From the NCBI GenBank assembly GCA_024036415.1, contig JAMWET010006568.1, positions 326,001 through 390,000 of the forward strand: DNA of 64,000 nt, in the 5' to 3' direction. A program made the position numbers and the translations under genes. The notes below the pieces were generated by a model. It was not told the DNA's origin, made no database searches, and saw only the letters and a list, made by a program, of their open reading frames with translations. Of this stretch, positions 1-13,259 are shown one piece after another; the first letter of the stretch is position 1, and each line of letters opens with the position of its first letter. The stretch is from Prochilodus magdalenae. Its lineage: Eukaryota > Chordata > Actinopteri > Characiformes > Prochilodontidae.

Positions 1-1831
1 AACTTCCACACACCTCTGTGGAACCTATTGCACAGTTACTGTGAAAACTGACACCTACTGGTCTTGCTGCTAGCAAGAGAGAAATTCCAATTAAAGGCTG
101 GACTGAAATGAGATTTAGGGCAGCTGGTGAACTCACATTAAGCCCAAAGCTAAAGGTGCCAATCTTCCAGGTTTCCAATGACCCAACTGAGGCTGAAGAC
201 CAATAATAGGTTACAATGTCACAGAAGACATAGTTGGGGGCTGAGAGAAAACATGAGAAGAAAAGGGGGGCTTCTCTATAACACTCACCCAGTGGTACAA
301 CTGTTGGAGCAGATGGGCCAAACAAATCTACATCCTTGCTAGCATAAGCTCTCAATGCTCAAATCAAGAAATGTGTCCTCTGATGAGGCCTGCTCTGTTG
401 ACTGGTGAGCTGGCTAGGATCCCAGATAGACGGGTATAGTATATTTGCCCGTTCCAGTAGTGAGCACCACTGAACAAAACATTTCCCTGAACCACTCAAG
501 ATTGTAGGCTACTTGCTGTTCATGAAAAGCAGCGACACACCAGCAGCCCAGCTGGAGAACAATACAGTGGAAGTCAATGCCAGAGAGCCTAAGAGCAAAG
601 CGAAGAAAGCCTTGCAGCCGTGTGAATAGAACCAGCCATAAGCAGTAAGGAAAGGATACTGAGAGAGGAATGCCATCCCTTTTTCATTTGATGACAATGA
701 TGTACGCTGCATCCCTGCATGACCCTATCCCTGTATCAGTCCCGGAACCATCACACAAGGTCTCCCCATTCTGCTCCTTGTAATGCTGTGAGGGAGAAAG
801 ACAGCAGCTTGCGACTCTGCCTTAACTCTAGGCTGTTGAACCGCAGGTCAGCACCTGACCACCGTCCCACCCCTATAATATGGGACCTGCTTGATACACT
901 CCCTTGGACATTATGTGTCATATCCTGGGGCCTACAAAGTGGTACTACAGGCAGCATGGTCCAGGGCTATCTGGTTAGCATGCTGATTCAGTAGATATCT
1001 CTACAGCACGATACATAGACATCTATAACACCATAGGGCTTTAGCTGAGAGCTCTTTTATTAAACACAGCAGCAGCGGCGACCTCCACCCAATGCTAATG
1101 AACAGTATAGTCAAGCTCAGATACTTCTGGTACTATGCTTACTGCTGAATAACCTCCACTAGATAAATATACTGTAGCTGGTTAGACCCGGTGTCTGATT
1201 TAATGCATAGCCAGTCTGAAATGTATGCCACTGATGCATCACTAGTGAAACCCAACAGCTTTCCAGTTATCTAATTTTACGTCCACATTGTGCAGCCCTA
1301 GTTCCAATTATTTGGGAACTTCAACCCCGCCCCAAAATGTCACACACTCATTGGAAACACATTGTGCAGAACACACTTAGTACAGAACATCAAGCCCAGA
1401 GCATGAAGCACTGAACAGAACGAACTATTCTGTGACTCAAATCTAGATGTTAATGCTTGTATATTGACCACGGCTGGTGTTTCACATGACGAGGAAGCAG
1501 CAGTGCTATTTGACAGCTTTCCTTGTCTACCAAATGCTAAAGCATGAACTTCCCCCAACCTGCCGGAGTAAAACATGTGATCTGTTGTCATATCTGGCTC
1601 AGAAGCCGATAAACAGCATGAAAGTGAGAGGGATAAGATAACTGTAGGCCCTGTGTAATGCAGCTGCAATGGTAAATATCATGCCACATGACATTAGAAG
1701 AGATGTTATCACAGTGACCTGCATGCGTTTGCCGTGACTGTATCATGTTCACAAGTCTGACCTTGTCAAACCTGTCCCGTTGGGGGAGTTGGGGGTCTGG
1801 ATTTCATGTCAAACAGAAGCATATGTACATG
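1..1831. other. downstream flank, nothing recognised
   Basis: Lies beyond the probable 3' end of nrxn1. Only short chance frames; no gene, RNA gene or identifiable repeat was recognised. Confidence 0.5.
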
Positions 1832-2328
1832 CACTCATCATCAAAATAATAGCTGTACCCAGAAGGAAGTGTGGGAGTGCAGTGCTAAGGGGAGAAAGAT
1901 AAAGGTTACCAGGAACAATAAATGATGATATATTTAGACTGATATGGGTAATTTTCATTGAGCTACACATACAGAAGTAGTGTTGGAACGCCATGTTTGC
2001 AAATCCTACAGGCCAGACGACTCAGTATGGAGTTGTAGAGGTTCTTAATGCAGCTTGAATATTCTACAGTTCCTGTAGATGGTGCGGTAGGGATAGAAAT
2101 GGAGTGACACCAGGCCTTCTGGATGTATGATGGTGACAACAAACTGTTCATCTTGGTGCTGACCACGGTGCATCCACACATAAATTCGTTGGTCATCTCC
2201 AGCAAGACAAAAGTGGGACTCGTCACTGGAGATGACCCACTGCCATTCTGAGTCACTCCATCACAGTCTGGCACGACACCATTGCAGTCGTTGGCGTTGT
2301 TGACGTGGTGTTAAAGGCAGTAAGACTG
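1832..2328 (-). mobile_element. decayed Tc1-type element, family B, copy A
   Basis: Family recognised by repeated comparison within the window. The end resembles CATCAAAAGAATAGCTGCAC followed by CCAGAAGGAAGTGTGGG. On the minus strand the interior resembles a Tc1 transposase: a DESHFCLAGDDQRI-like stretch containing the catalytic-type DES, then a C-terminal frame. Many stops and frameshifts. The 5' half of the element is missing or unrecognised beyond about 2330. Confidence 0.75.
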
Positions 2329-4259
2329 GTGTGGGGCATTGACTGGTGTGGCTGGACAATATATTTTGGCACCAGAGGCTTTGAACTCTTATGGGCACCA
2401 TGCGCTTAGATGAAGATAACCCAATGTGGTTGTGTGGTTCAGGAGTAGTTGTGTTTCTTGGAGTTATAGTGCTGGCATTGCATTCAGTGGTGGCCTCCAG
2501 CATTACCCTCTCTGTGGTTTGTGTTTGGGTAGCACTGGCCTGGCCTGACTTACTGTTGAAATGGCTGTTCAGTATACAGCATTTGCTTGTAGGTGCAAGA
2601 AGTTTGCATCTTCTGCTCTACCGATGCTACAGTGGTGTCAGAAGTGCGGTATGGCCTCTGTATGTGGCTTTTGAAGAATTCCAACTCCAGAGAAATGGGT
2701 TTACCGAGCACAATGCTTGCCCTCTCTCTAATGGGTCCAGCCAGCCAAGAGCAAGGCAGCTGGCTGGGCAAGGTGTTGAAGGTAACAGCACAGCGAAGGT
2801 TGGCAGGGGAACCCAGCTGGAGCCTGGCGAAAGGTAGATGACACACATCTGCTAATCACGCTTCAACAACAAGGATGTCTGGGAGTCATTCTCCACCTAG
2901 ATGTGAGTGGGACCGGAGGGAACAGCCCTACAGGTACTTGTGGATGTGGCCCTGGAACAACATGATAAACTTGCATTGTTGACCACAGCCCTCCAGCGAT
3001 GCTACAGGCAGGTGCTGATGGAGTGGTCAGAAAAACAGCTGCTCCATGAGAGGCCAAACTAAAGGGAGTATGGATAAGCAAGCTGGTGGAAGAGCTTATC
3101 AGCAGAGCTGGGGCAATGAGTTAGGGCTCCCTGGTAGTGTGACCTTCCCTGAGGGGAAAGCCACCTACATATGAGGAGCAGAACATGCAGCGTTAAAGCT
3201 AGGTGGTGGATCTCTTGGGGCAGGATGTGCAATCCAGTCAACAGCACCACAGCTTTTTGTGGGCAAAGCCCCAAAGCTGGAGGAGCGGATCACGAAGCAC
3301 CAGTGCCAGCGGATCCCCAAAGGCTGAAGAGGATGATGGAAAAGTGGAAGGCAGCTAGGAAGAGTGCCACGGCTGCTGTCATTGCTGCCAGTAGCACCAT
3401 ATTTCACACTGTGAGCTGTAAGGTGTTCCGCCATGTCTGGGAGGAGGAAGGGAGGTGAGGTCCTAAGAAGATCTGGAGACAACCTAGAGAAATGTTGGGC
3501 TTAAAGGTAGGTGGGACATACTACAGTGGAAGTCAAATTTTTAAACTAGTCCTACAGTTTTAAACTCAAAGTCCTGGTTCACTGGTTAGCCATGCCTGAC
3601 AAGCTTTAAGCCCACCATTAGCCCATAGCTGTAAAGTAAGTTAGCATGTGTGCCACCCAAACACACCTTGTGCAATGTGGTAACAACAAACATTAGCTCT
3701 TTTTGGCTAACAGTAGCATTTTGCAGGCTAGCTTGTTTGCTTATATCAAGTGTACTCCAGAGACATTTAATAAACAACCTTATCTAACTCCAGGCCAATT
3801 TACTTATCACTAGAAAGTATGATGGTTCATTTTTGTGCTTATGAATCTTTTATGTCTCAAGTCCAATCAAAGAGACTGAAATTATAAATGGAAAAAAAAG
3901 AGAAATTATGATTATTACTTTGTCATTTGTCTGTCTCAGTCCAGAACTGAGACTGAGATATTAGATTGTTTTAGGATATAAAAAAGAAAAAATAATATAT
4001 ATATATATTTTTTTAATAGAATTTTGAATGGAATTTTTAATGAAAACAAGGCAATAAAGTTGCAAATTCTTCTATTTTTGAGAAACAAATGAAAGAAAGG
4101 TAAAGCTATGTCTCTGTCCCTTTAAATCTCACTGTAAATCTACATCATATATGTTTTTATTTCATATTTTTATTTAATAGCATTGTTAATATGGTGGCTC
4201 AGCACAGCTATATCCCTGCAGTGATATGTATCTCCAGTTTGTTGATATTTACTTTGATG
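2329..4259. other. unassigned flank
   Basis: 2390-3480 is GC-moderate with overlapping frames on both strands (longest 148 residues at 2391-2837). None shows a known domain, so I do not call a gene. 3880-4190 is AT-rich, with poly-A/T runs and a TA run near 3995-4008. Confidence 0.4.
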
Positions 4260-4445
4260 CATCAGTTGAACACAGAAGCTACTGTTTACATTGCATTAAA
4301 CTACTATGAGGAATGGACCAACAGAAATGGCCCAAAAGCACCAAAAGTCTGGTTCCATCGACTTCCATTGAAGCCATTTTCCATTTTTACCCTCTACTGT
4401 AAAGCTGCCATTTCGGCATTACTGTTTTCCTTTGGACAGTGATGT
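4260..4445 (+). repeat. interspersed repeat, family E, copy 1
   Basis: TGAACACAGAAGCTACTGTT, ATGAGGAATGGACCAACAGA, TCTGGTTCCATCGACTTCCA and TACTGTAAAGCTGCCATTT recur in order at 39672-39900 and, in part, at 30640-30940. The 83-residue open frame that runs through it is a property of the repeat and has no recognisable protein similarity. Confidence 0.6.
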
Positions 4446-7095
4446 AGTGCCATGTGTAACACTGAGCATTAAGTATCAGTAGATTAGGTCTTAAACCTAA
4501 GCTCATTCTATACCAGAAATGAAGTAGAACTGTGGCTGATCCAGCATAGAAGGGCTTTTATACTGGTAACTCGTGGGCTGATAAGTGCACTGTAGAGGCT
4601 CCCCTCCAGGACTGGCTTGAGAACCAACAGTAGGTCTTTCACAGCCCATTTGTGGTCTGTGGCCCAGTGGTTTAGCTTGTTTAGCCATGTTTGCAACAAA
4701 TGAGCACTAAAATTTGAAGAAAATTGTTCCAGGACATATAATATATAATCCCACAGCATTACTGAGGCTACAGCAATGCAGCTCAGACGCTGGCTCAGTA
4801 GGTTCAGTAATTGCAATGATGCTGTTTTACTACATAGACCTACTAAACTGTCCATGTGCTGCACGCAACAAGACCCATTTAAACATGATTACCAGGATGA
4901 ACAGTATCACAGCATCATGGTGATTAAATTTAAAATACTAATCCTAAATTAATATTAGGCCCATCAGCCTGCAGAGACCAAGCATATAAATCCAGTCTTC
5001 CAGTTCATCCACGGGCGGACCATGAGGATAATGAGAGGAGGGATGCATGTGCGCAAGTGCATGTACACGTTCGCATATTTCTCATCCACAGCTGCCGGTG
5101 ATTTGAGGAATGCTTCCAGCTCTTTCATAGAAATTCACTTTGATCCACACCACAGACTGCACTTGTAGGTAGAAAGCCCTACACTCATACTTCCACTCAC
5201 TGGCCACTTTATTAGAAACACCTGCCTCATACTTCCACTCACTGGCCACTTCATTAGAAACACCTGCCTCATACTTCCACTCACTGGCCACTTCACTAGA
5301 AACACCTACCTTGTGCTTCCACTCACTGGCCACTTTATTAGAAACACCTGCCTCATACTTCCACTCACTGGCCACTTTATTAGAAGCACCTAGCTGTGCT
5401 TCCACTCACTGGCCACTTTATTAGAAACACCTACTTTGTGCTTCCACTCACTGGCCACTTTATTAGAAACACCTACTTTGTGCTTCCACACACTGGCCAC
5501 TTCATTAGAAACAGCTGCCTCATACTTCCACTCTTTGGCCACTTTATTAGAAACACCTAACTTGTACTTCCACTCACTGGCCACTTTATTAGAAACACCT
5601 AACTTGTACTTCCACTCAATTGCCACTTTATTAGAAACACCCACCTTGCACTTCCACTCACTGGCCACTTTATTAGAAACACCTACTTTGTGCTTCCACT
5701 CACTGGCCACTTTATTAGAAACACCAACGTCATACCTCCACTCACTGGCCACTTTATTAGAAACCCCAACTTCATACCTCCACTCACTGGCCGCTTTATT
5801 AAAAACACCAATCTCATACCTCCACTCACTGGCCGCTTTATTAGAAACACCAACTTCATACCTCCACTCACTGACCAGTTTATTGGAAACACCTACCTCA
5901 TATGTCCTCTTACTGGTTACATTACTGGACACATATACTTTATTAAAGTACAGTATTCACTATAGGTGTACATGGGGGTTGCACATGGTTTTGGATCAGA
6001 AACAGATCAGAAACATTGAACAGAGCATGAATAAAATCATGCCACATTTTCACAATTAAAAAAATCAGATATGGTGTGCAAGAAAAGCCAGACGCTCACA
6101 GGTCTTCTTTTAAACAAGACTTTGAAGCCACACCAAATAATCAAATCAGCTGGAGCCTAAACAAGTATACCTCTACAGGTGCTGAACTGAGACAGACCTC
6201 CTTATACAACTTTCCTTTCTTCGGCCTGATGTCCACCCATTGGGTAAGTTAAGTGTTCAAACTGTGCAACAACAGATGGGCTGTCTCTAATCTAAGTGCT
6301 GCTGGCTCTACACCTTAGAGAATCTAATCTAACTGTACCCCAGCTCCACGGGAGGAGTTTCTAATAAAGTGGCCAGTGGCATCCCACAGTGTGGACTCTC
6401 CAATCACATGTATGATCAGTGTATACCGAAATATCCCTGTTAGTCTCTACCTATCCTGACACAGTTTAGCTCCTACTACAAGTGCCCTGTGCTGCAGGGT
6501 TGAACAGGTCCAGCTCATTTCCAGCGTTCCGGCAGCAGGCGTTTCTATTTACTTGTAAAACGTCCGATCCGCTAATGCGCGCTATTCAGTGCAGTGCGGT
6601 GTGGGCCTGTGCAGCTGCTGCCGCCTCTCTCCTGCTGTTACAACTTCATTTTCCATGCATCCCTCCTGTCTGCATAAGAGACTACAGCTCCATTGCTCCC
6701 CAGAGGCTGTGCACGGGAGCTGTCTCTCTTTGCCTTCAAGTACCCAAGCTAATGTATTCTCTTTGTGCTCTCAAGCATGAATATATTACTCACGCTTTTC
6801 GGTGCTGGAGATGGAAAGAGGACGCCTGGTGCTCCGGCCTGCGTTTGGCAGCATCCTTCTGAAACCCAACGTAAAGTCTTAAAAGAATAGCTTGGTGAAC
6901 ATTCTGATTTACACAATTACATGCCAAGCTCAATGTAGTAAACAAGCCAGCACATGGCCGGCGTCTGAACTCTGCTTCTGTAGTTTTGATGTTACGGCTT
7001 GTTTACTAAAAGTTAAGCACTTTGAGCTTGCCATCAGCTTTTAAAGCTTGTATGTTCTTCCTTTACTAAATGAGTTTATCCTCTATAATAAGATA
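4446..7095. other. flank without genes
   Basis: Outside the 42-bp minisatellite, nothing coding is recognised. A lone inverted minisatellite-type motif lies at 6353-6378. 6480-6860 is GC-richer, with a 126-residue frame lacking any recognisable domain. Confidence 0.4.
5186..5945 (+). repeat. minisatellite, 42-bp unit, about 18 copies
   Basis: The unit contains CTTCCACTCACTGGCCACTT then TATTAGAAACACCT and a variable stretch of about 8 bases. The period is exactly 42 (14 codons), so long frames appear on both strands (for example 5390-5932 minus, repeating VASEWKYEAGVSNK); these are not genes. The constant part is the complement of the family D transposon terminus (TCTAATAAAGTGGCC). A single inverted unit lies at 6353-6378. 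Confidence 0.95.
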
Positions 7096-7628
7096 CAGGG
7101 GTTGGACAATGAAACTGAAACACCTGTCATTTTAGTGTGGGAGGTCTCATGGCTAAATTGGACCAGCCTGGTGGCCAATCTTCATTAATTGCACATTGCA
7201 CCAGTAAGAGCAGAGTGTGAAGGTTGAGTTAGCAGGTAAGAGCACAGTTCTGCTCAAAATACTGCAATGCACACAGCATTATGGGTGACATACCAGAGTT
7301 CAAAAGAGGACAAATTGTTGGTGCACGTCTTGCTGGCGCATCTGTGACCAAGACAGCAAGTCTTTGTGATGTATCAAGAGCCACGGTGTCCAGGGTAATG
7401 TCAGCATACCACCAAGAAGGACGAACGTCCACCAGCATCACGTAGTGAACTGGCCACTATCCTGCAAGAAGAATGGCTTAAACTCCCTCTGACCACTGTG
7501 CAGGACGCAGTATATGTCATTCCCAAGACCAACTGACGCTGTATTGGCCGCAAAAGGAGGCCCTACACCATACTAATAAATGATTGTGGTCTAAAACCAG
7601 GTGTTTCAGTTTCATTGTCCAACCCCTG
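7096..7628 (+). mobile_element. Tc1-type deletion derivative (MITE), copy 1
   Basis: Terminal inverted repeats of about 32 bases: the left end begins CAGGGGTTGGACAATGAAAC and the right end is its complement. TA target duplications sit at 7094-7095 and 7629-7630, as expected for Tc1/mariner. The interior keeps the transposase N-terminal helix-turn-helix: a frame from about 7281 reads MGDIPEFKRGQIVG, then CDVSRATVSRVMSAYHQEGR, then stops. A short C-terminal remnant follows; the DDE catalytic core is deleted. Non-autonomous. Copies at 26065 and 42132 are nearly identical, indicating recent spread. Confidence 0.93.
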
Positions 7629-7751
7629 TAACTAAGCTGGCTGACTAGTGATGAACTGAAATCAGAATAAGCCTTTATGTTGTTTAGAAGTCATGAGATT
7701 AAATATGCAACAAGCTAATGCTAGCTAGCTACGTTCCTCACAAACCACTGG

Positions 7752-8552
7752 CTCAATAGAACAGCTGCACCCAAAAGGAAGTGTGGGATTGCAGGGGTGT
7801 TGGGAAGGAAGATAAAGGATACCATGAACAATAAGTAATGATAAGTTTAGACTGATATGGGTAATATTTGTTGAGCTACACATACAGAAGTAGAGTCACT
7901 CAGTATGGCGTTGGGCTGTGACAATCCATCCCATGCAGCCCAAATATTCTCACACTGTTCCTGTAGATTGTGCGGTAGGGGTGGAGGTGGAGTGACACCA
8001 GTCCTTCTGGACGTGTGATGTGTGATAACAAACCATTCCTCATTCCACATTACCTCCACACACAGATTCGTTGTTCGTGACTCGCCACTAAAGATGATCC
8101 GTTGACATTTGGAGTCGCTCCATTGCAGTCTTTGGCGAGGCTGACGCGGTGTTAAGGGTAGTCATCATAACGTCCTCTGTGCATGTGGTCCTGAGTCATG
8201 CAGGTGTCTGCCAATGGTGCTAGTGCTAACAGGATGGCTCATGGAGGGCATCACTGCTCACTGTAAATCCACAATCATGGCTGATGGGTTACTCCCACAT
8301 GTTGTACAAGTGGTGAGTTCTTTTCGGTTGCTTTCGAACTCTTCTCTGAGGCTTACTTCACTTGCAAAGGATGCTACCAGCACAACAGGATGTGTCAGAA
8401 TGGAAGGCATGAGCAACAGGATGACCTTATAGAGTCAGTCAAATACAGCGATAAGGCCCGTCCTTGCTAACGTCTAATGATGTCAGACCTACCCACCAAG
8501 TTTCATTTCTGTGGGTTGAGTCCTTGTGGATGCAACTATTTCTCTCAATGAT
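7752..8552 (-). mobile_element. decayed Tc1-type element, family B, copy B
   Basis: Most extended minus-strand copy: both ends are recognisable (AGCTGCACCCAAAAGGAAG near 7764, and the complement of the AAACTTGGTGGGTAGG-type end near 8490-8510). The transposase-like interior is broken by stops. Compare the copies at 11671, 21553, 23168 and 57535. Confidence 0.75.
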
Positions 8553-9016
8553 GGAGGCGCGTATATGTGCTTAATGCTTTTATTCAAACAGTCTTTTATG
8601 TTCATACTGCCTTTTATCTTTCATCATTTATGTAAGTCTTATGTTATCACTCTTTACTATTCCCAAACTGTAATATTTCCAGCCTAAGCTTTGCCTATAC
8701 AAATGTCCCATACTTGCCTAGCGTGAATTTCTCAGAGCTGCATTCACTTGTCCAATTGACATTGAAAGGTCTGGTTGATTTTGCTTCAACAGACTGATCT
8801 GGTGTTAGCATAGAAAGCAAGCTCTGCCAGGCTCTTACGTCTGAATAGACATGACATTATGTTGAATGGTAGCTTGAAGGACATTTGGATATCAGTATTC
8901 AGTGAAGCAATGAAGCTGCTGCCTCTTTCATAGCACACAGATGTACAGGGAGAATACATACGGTAAGCAGAATGTAATTAATGATGAATCATTGCTGCTG
9001 TATGTACCTAAAAATA

Positions 9017-9533
9017 CACAGTCGACTCACATTATTATGACCGCTTCCTACTTTCGATGGCAGCAGCATGAAGTTCATGAAGGCAGTCGCATTTTCAAGG
9101 CACTCTCTGGGCCTAATCATCCATATGGAAGGCACTCTTAGCCGATTTGGGTATCAATCCTTGCAGATCACATACATGCTGATTGCCTTCCCTGAAGCAG
9201 ATGGGATCTTCCGGCAGGACAATGCGAAATGCCACATGGCTAGAAATGTGCCACATTGGTTGGAAGAGCATGACAATGACTGTGAAGTACTACCCTGGAC
9301 CCCTAAATCTCCAGATTAGAACCCAATTGAACATCTGTGGGACCACCTTGATCGTTGCGTTCACTCTGTGGATTCTTCCCAACACACCCTCCAGCAGCTG
9401 TGGGAGGGAATGCGGTCATCATGCCTGTGATAACCTACCCGGACCTTACTGAGTTGCTCCCAGACCGTCTGTGCTGCACACAGCGGTTACTCTGGATATC
9501 AGCCGGTGGTCATAATCATGTGACTCGACTGTG
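9017..9533 (+). mobile_element. Tc1/mariner relic with intact inverted ends
   Basis: Ends CACAGTCGACTCACATTATT and its near-complement (ATCATGTGACTCGACTGTG), flanked by TA at 9015-9016 and 9534-9535. The interior keeps only the C-terminal part of the transposase: IFRQDNAKCHMARNVPHWLE, then LPWTPKSPD, a stop, and NPIEHLWDHLD. QDN supplies the second catalytic Asp and the Glu of PIEH the third catalytic acid. The N-terminal DNA-binding part is absent. Non-autonomous. Confidence 0.9.
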
Positions 9534-9944
9534 TACATGTGAATTGTAGACGTGTGGCGATATATAAATCTCACTTCAACATGTTGAGATGTTATTGGTT
9601 AGTGAATGTTGTTAACCAAATGCTAGATGGTGTTTCATGATGGGAGAATGTTTGTATTCTGAGTAATATGATGCAATAGATTGTGCTTAATGTGACCAAC
9701 ATAAACCAACCGGGTGTGAAAGGTCCAATTTGATTTTAAATTGATTTCTTAAAATGGTCTCAAATCAAGTACAATGATCTGTCAGTTGAATAAGACACTG
9801 ATCCAAAGCAGGTAAAAATGTACCTTACAGTATTACAGCGACAGTCCAGTCTTTGGTTTCCCGATGGTAGGCCGTTTGGCTGTAGCTAGAAATCGTGGTT
9901 TGTTGAGGGTTCCTTATTTTCGGAAGTGGTTCTCTTTATGCCAG

Positions 9945-10212
9945 ACGTCTCGGCGTGGTGTTGTAGAGGTTCCTAATGGTGTCCTGTAATAATTGATCCC
10001 ATCCAGCTTGAACATTCTCACACAGTTCCTGTGGATTTTGTGGTAGGGGTGGAGTAACAAACTCCACACATGGATTCACTGGTCGTCTCCACCAAGACCA
10101 AAGTGGGTCTCGTCACTGAAGATGACTCGCTGCCATTCTGAGTCACTCCATGACAGTCTGGCATAACACCATTGCAGTCTTTGGTGACGTTGAGGTGGCG
10201 TTAAAGGCTGCT
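9945..10212 (-). mobile_element. decayed Tc1-type element, family B, copy D (fragment)
   Basis: Short fragment matching the interior of the other copies. It shares the complement of ACACCATTAGGAACCTCTAC and of GTGACGAGACCCACTTTGG. Neither terminus is clear. Confidence 0.65.
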
Positions 10213-11059
10213 GCTCGGAAGCTTGTAAGAAATAAGGCTATACACTTATACATGTTTATATGTAGTACAATGAATCCTTCAGAAATTATGACGGTAAAGG
10301 GACAGGTTAGCACTGGAAGACACTCTTAGCCTTTCCACTGAGCTGTCTGTCAAACAAACCCATTTCCTCATATAGGGCAAGTTTACTATAGTTTAGGCCT
10401 TTACCTTTTTATTAGAGGTTTCAAGGCTACAGACTTTTTAAAGTCACCAGGTATGTGATGAAAGCTGACATCAACTGACACCAATGACGTCATGAAAAAA
10501 CTCTTTGCACCCAGCGACTGAAAAAATCTGACCTAAAAATCAATGACAAAGCCAAACTCCACAAGTCGGTGGCGCGTGACATGCCCTTTCCAGCGAGCCC
10601 TGGATCAGACTGCTAGCCTTCAGGGAACCAGAGATCCAGACCGCGGAATCTCACAAATCTCAGGCACACTCGAGGCAGCCTTGCTGAGATACTGTCCTGT
10701 GGCGGCGGTCCGGAGAGCCAGAGGAATTTAGAGCACCGTATCTCGGCCAACATAAGAGTAACCGCCTTCATACTTACTGTATACCAAGACTGTTAATTGT
10801 AGTCTTCTGTAATTCAATACCTGATCTTCTATAATTCAATACCTGATCTCTGAAGCGCTGCAGATTAGCAGAGACGTGTCAGCATGAAGCTAACCTCCAC
10901 AGTCCAGTAGGGAATGATGTGCCTTTTCCAAGCCCTGGATCGCCATCAGGAGACTGGGTCCCAAAATCAACAGACTCCTCACCGGTTGTCTTCTCTGTCA
11001 AAGCTTGTATGGTCTTTCAGCCCTCAGAGATTCTGCAGTAGTTGCGAGAGCATTGTGTG

Positions 11060-11345
11060 AGAGTGTGTACAGTACGGTTGTAGGCGGGACACAAGGACTC
11101 TGTTACGAGATGATGTCACCTTGTAACAGATGAATTAGAATACATAGAATGGAATAGGATCTGGAGGGCTGGACATTACATGGAGGTGTTTCATACAGCT
11201 GAGAAATATAGTTTGTGTGGGAGGAGGTTTCTCTCTCTGGTGTGTACTTCAAGCTTTAGAACATGACAGACTGTTTACATGCACTAACAGCTCCATAACC
11301 CACTAAAGGAAATAGAAAGACTAGAACAGCATAACAGAAATGGCA
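11060..11345 (+). repeat. unidentified interspersed repeat, family F, copy 1
   Basis: Collinear with 48580-48845: GTAGGCGGGACACAAGGACT, GAGATGATGTCACCTTGTAA, then GTGTGGGAGGAGGTTTC, then TTTACATGCACTAACAGCTC. Neither copy is in a known gene and I do not recognise the family. Confidence 0.55.
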
Positions 11346-11670
11346 GCTAGTGAGCTGTCTGATGTTGCTGTGTTAGTGACAGTTTGATTACATGTGGTGG
11401 TGCTTCCTGTAGGAGGCTGCTGTTATTCCTTATCCTCCCAGCTTGGTACCATTATGTGATAAGGGGACATCTAGCTTGCAGCCATGACTTCATTAGCTAG
11501 AGAGTAAATTAGCAATAACACCACCAACAACAACATCGAGCTCTCTATAACTCAGTGATGGTATTTCAGACTGGCCCCAATAACAACACTGCATGTATTG
11601 AATACTGTGGTTACCTTGTTACTGCCTCACTGAACACACTAAATGGGCATTCATTATCAGCTGAACTGAG

Positions 11671-12388
11671 CATACACTCATCATCAATAGAATAGCTGCA
11701 CAAACAGCTGCACCCAGAAGGAATCAGCCGACAGGAATAAAACTTGGTGGGTAGGACTGACATCATGAGACATGCAAATGGTTCAAGCTTCACGCTTGGC
11801 CAGACTGACCCAGACTGACCCAGCAGCCACAATTGTGTTCATTCGGCAGCAGTGATGTTATCCATGTGTCAACCTGTTAGTACCAGCACCACTGGAAGAC
11901 GGCTGCATGACAGGACTACATGCACGCTGATCGTTACAACATCTGCCCTTAACACCACGTCAACATCGCCAAAGGCTGCAATGGTGTTGTGCCAGACTGT
12001 CATGAAGGGACTCAGAATGGTAGCAGGTCATCCTCAGTGACGAGTCCCGATCTTGTCTTGGTGGAGACGACCAACGAGTCCTGTCATTTCATCTTCACCC
12101 CCACCGCACAATCTGCAGGAACTGTGTGAGGATATTCAGAATGGATTATCGCAAGACACCATTAAGAACCTCTACAACTCCACGCTGAGACGTCTGGGAC
12201 GTTGGGTTAGCAAACATGGCAGTCAAGCTCTACTGAGAGACACTAGTTCTGTATGTGTAGCTCAATAAGTATTGTCCATATCAGTCTAAATTTATCATCA
12301 CTTACTGTCAACATCTGTCTTTCTTTCCAATAGCACTGCAATCCCACATGTCTTTCTGGGTGCAAGTATTCTTTTGATGATGAGAGTT
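11671..12388 (+). mobile_element. decayed Tc1-type element, family B, copy C
   Basis: Plus-strand copy with both terminal regions (AGCTGCACCCAGAAGGAATC at the left, TTTCTGGGTGCAAGTATTC at the right). The C-terminal transposase relic reads NGLSQDTIKNLYNSTLRRLG (about 12142-12201), a typical Tc1 C-terminal motif. The region upstream is frameshifted and shortened. Confidence 0.8.
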
Positions 12389-13259
12389 TTGGGAAAATAA
12401 TGGGGATAATTATTGGCACATTTTATACTTTATGTTACAATTAACTCAGCAGAGAGGTGTTATGGTTGTTTCCTGTGGAGGATGTGCTAACACACTGTCA
12501 TCAACAAAGCGGGGATATTCGAACCTCATGAACATCAAAGAAACAATCAATAAAGCATCATCAAACCAAACATCTTTTCCAAAGAAACATTCATCAATTC
12601 CAAACCAAAGCTTAGGTTTCACGTAGGTAATATTTTATTTGCTCGTTTAATTTTTCAAAACTATCTTTTTTTTCCTTTTTTTTGAATAATAAATTTCATA
12701 CTTTGAGGTCCATAAAGAATCATCACAATCGAACAGAAAATACTGTAGAAAAGAATAGCACTGGTAGAATTAAAAAATAAACCCAAGCAAATGAACGCTG
12801 TTAATGCAGTTTAGCTCGTCTTCCCCATGCCCTCCTCTTGCATGTTCCGAAACGAAGGTAGAGGAAGGGGACAGACGAACGGACAGACGGACAAGAAAAC
12901 ATGACATACACAGGGACTGGAATGGCTAGAGTGATCTGCACCTAGCTTATTACCCCAGGACAAAGGGATTAGTGTTCAGGACCCTGGACAGCTCCTATTC
13001 TCTTATGGTCTTACAATGGGATTTCCTTAGGAGAGGTGGTGGGCAGTGAATTCCCCAGCAGGCCTGAAACGGTGGAACCGGGCATGGGAACCCATTCACA
13101 TACAGGCCGGACTACTTCAGGCCTCTAACATGGTGCTCTCGTTTGGTATGGCATTTGTATAAAGGCTAAGGGGGAGAAAGCAAAACAGACAGGCTGTCAT
13201 TGTAAAACGGTCTATATCTAGCAACACATGATGACATTTACTTTTCTTTTTTTCTCTTT

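Larger units (their letters stand above)
10213..13259. other. flank between repeats, no gene recognised
   Basis: Contains family F (11060), family B copy C (11671) and unique sequence. 10480-10740 has a CRE-like TGACGTCA (near 10484) and CpG-rich sequence. A minus-strand AATAAA at 12639-12634 could be a distal nrxn1 poly(A) signal. Confidence 0.4.

Noticed and set aside
2391..2837. 148-residue plus-strand frame with a hydrophobic start
   Set aside because: Overlapping frames of similar length on the other strand; no known domain; not supported as a gene.
4191..4442. 83-residue frame with a membrane-like N-terminus
   Set aside because: Lies in interspersed repeat family E, which recurs at 30.6 and 39.7 kb without preserving the frame.
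5186..5945. Regular 42-base repeats resembling a CRISPR array
   Set aside because: Vertebrate DNA; the spacer-like part is only about 8 bases and not unique; the unit derives from a transposon end.
5390..6059. Long repetitive frames on both strands (180 and 207 residues)
   Set aside because: Products of a 42-base tandem unit, which is a multiple of three; no start or splice context.
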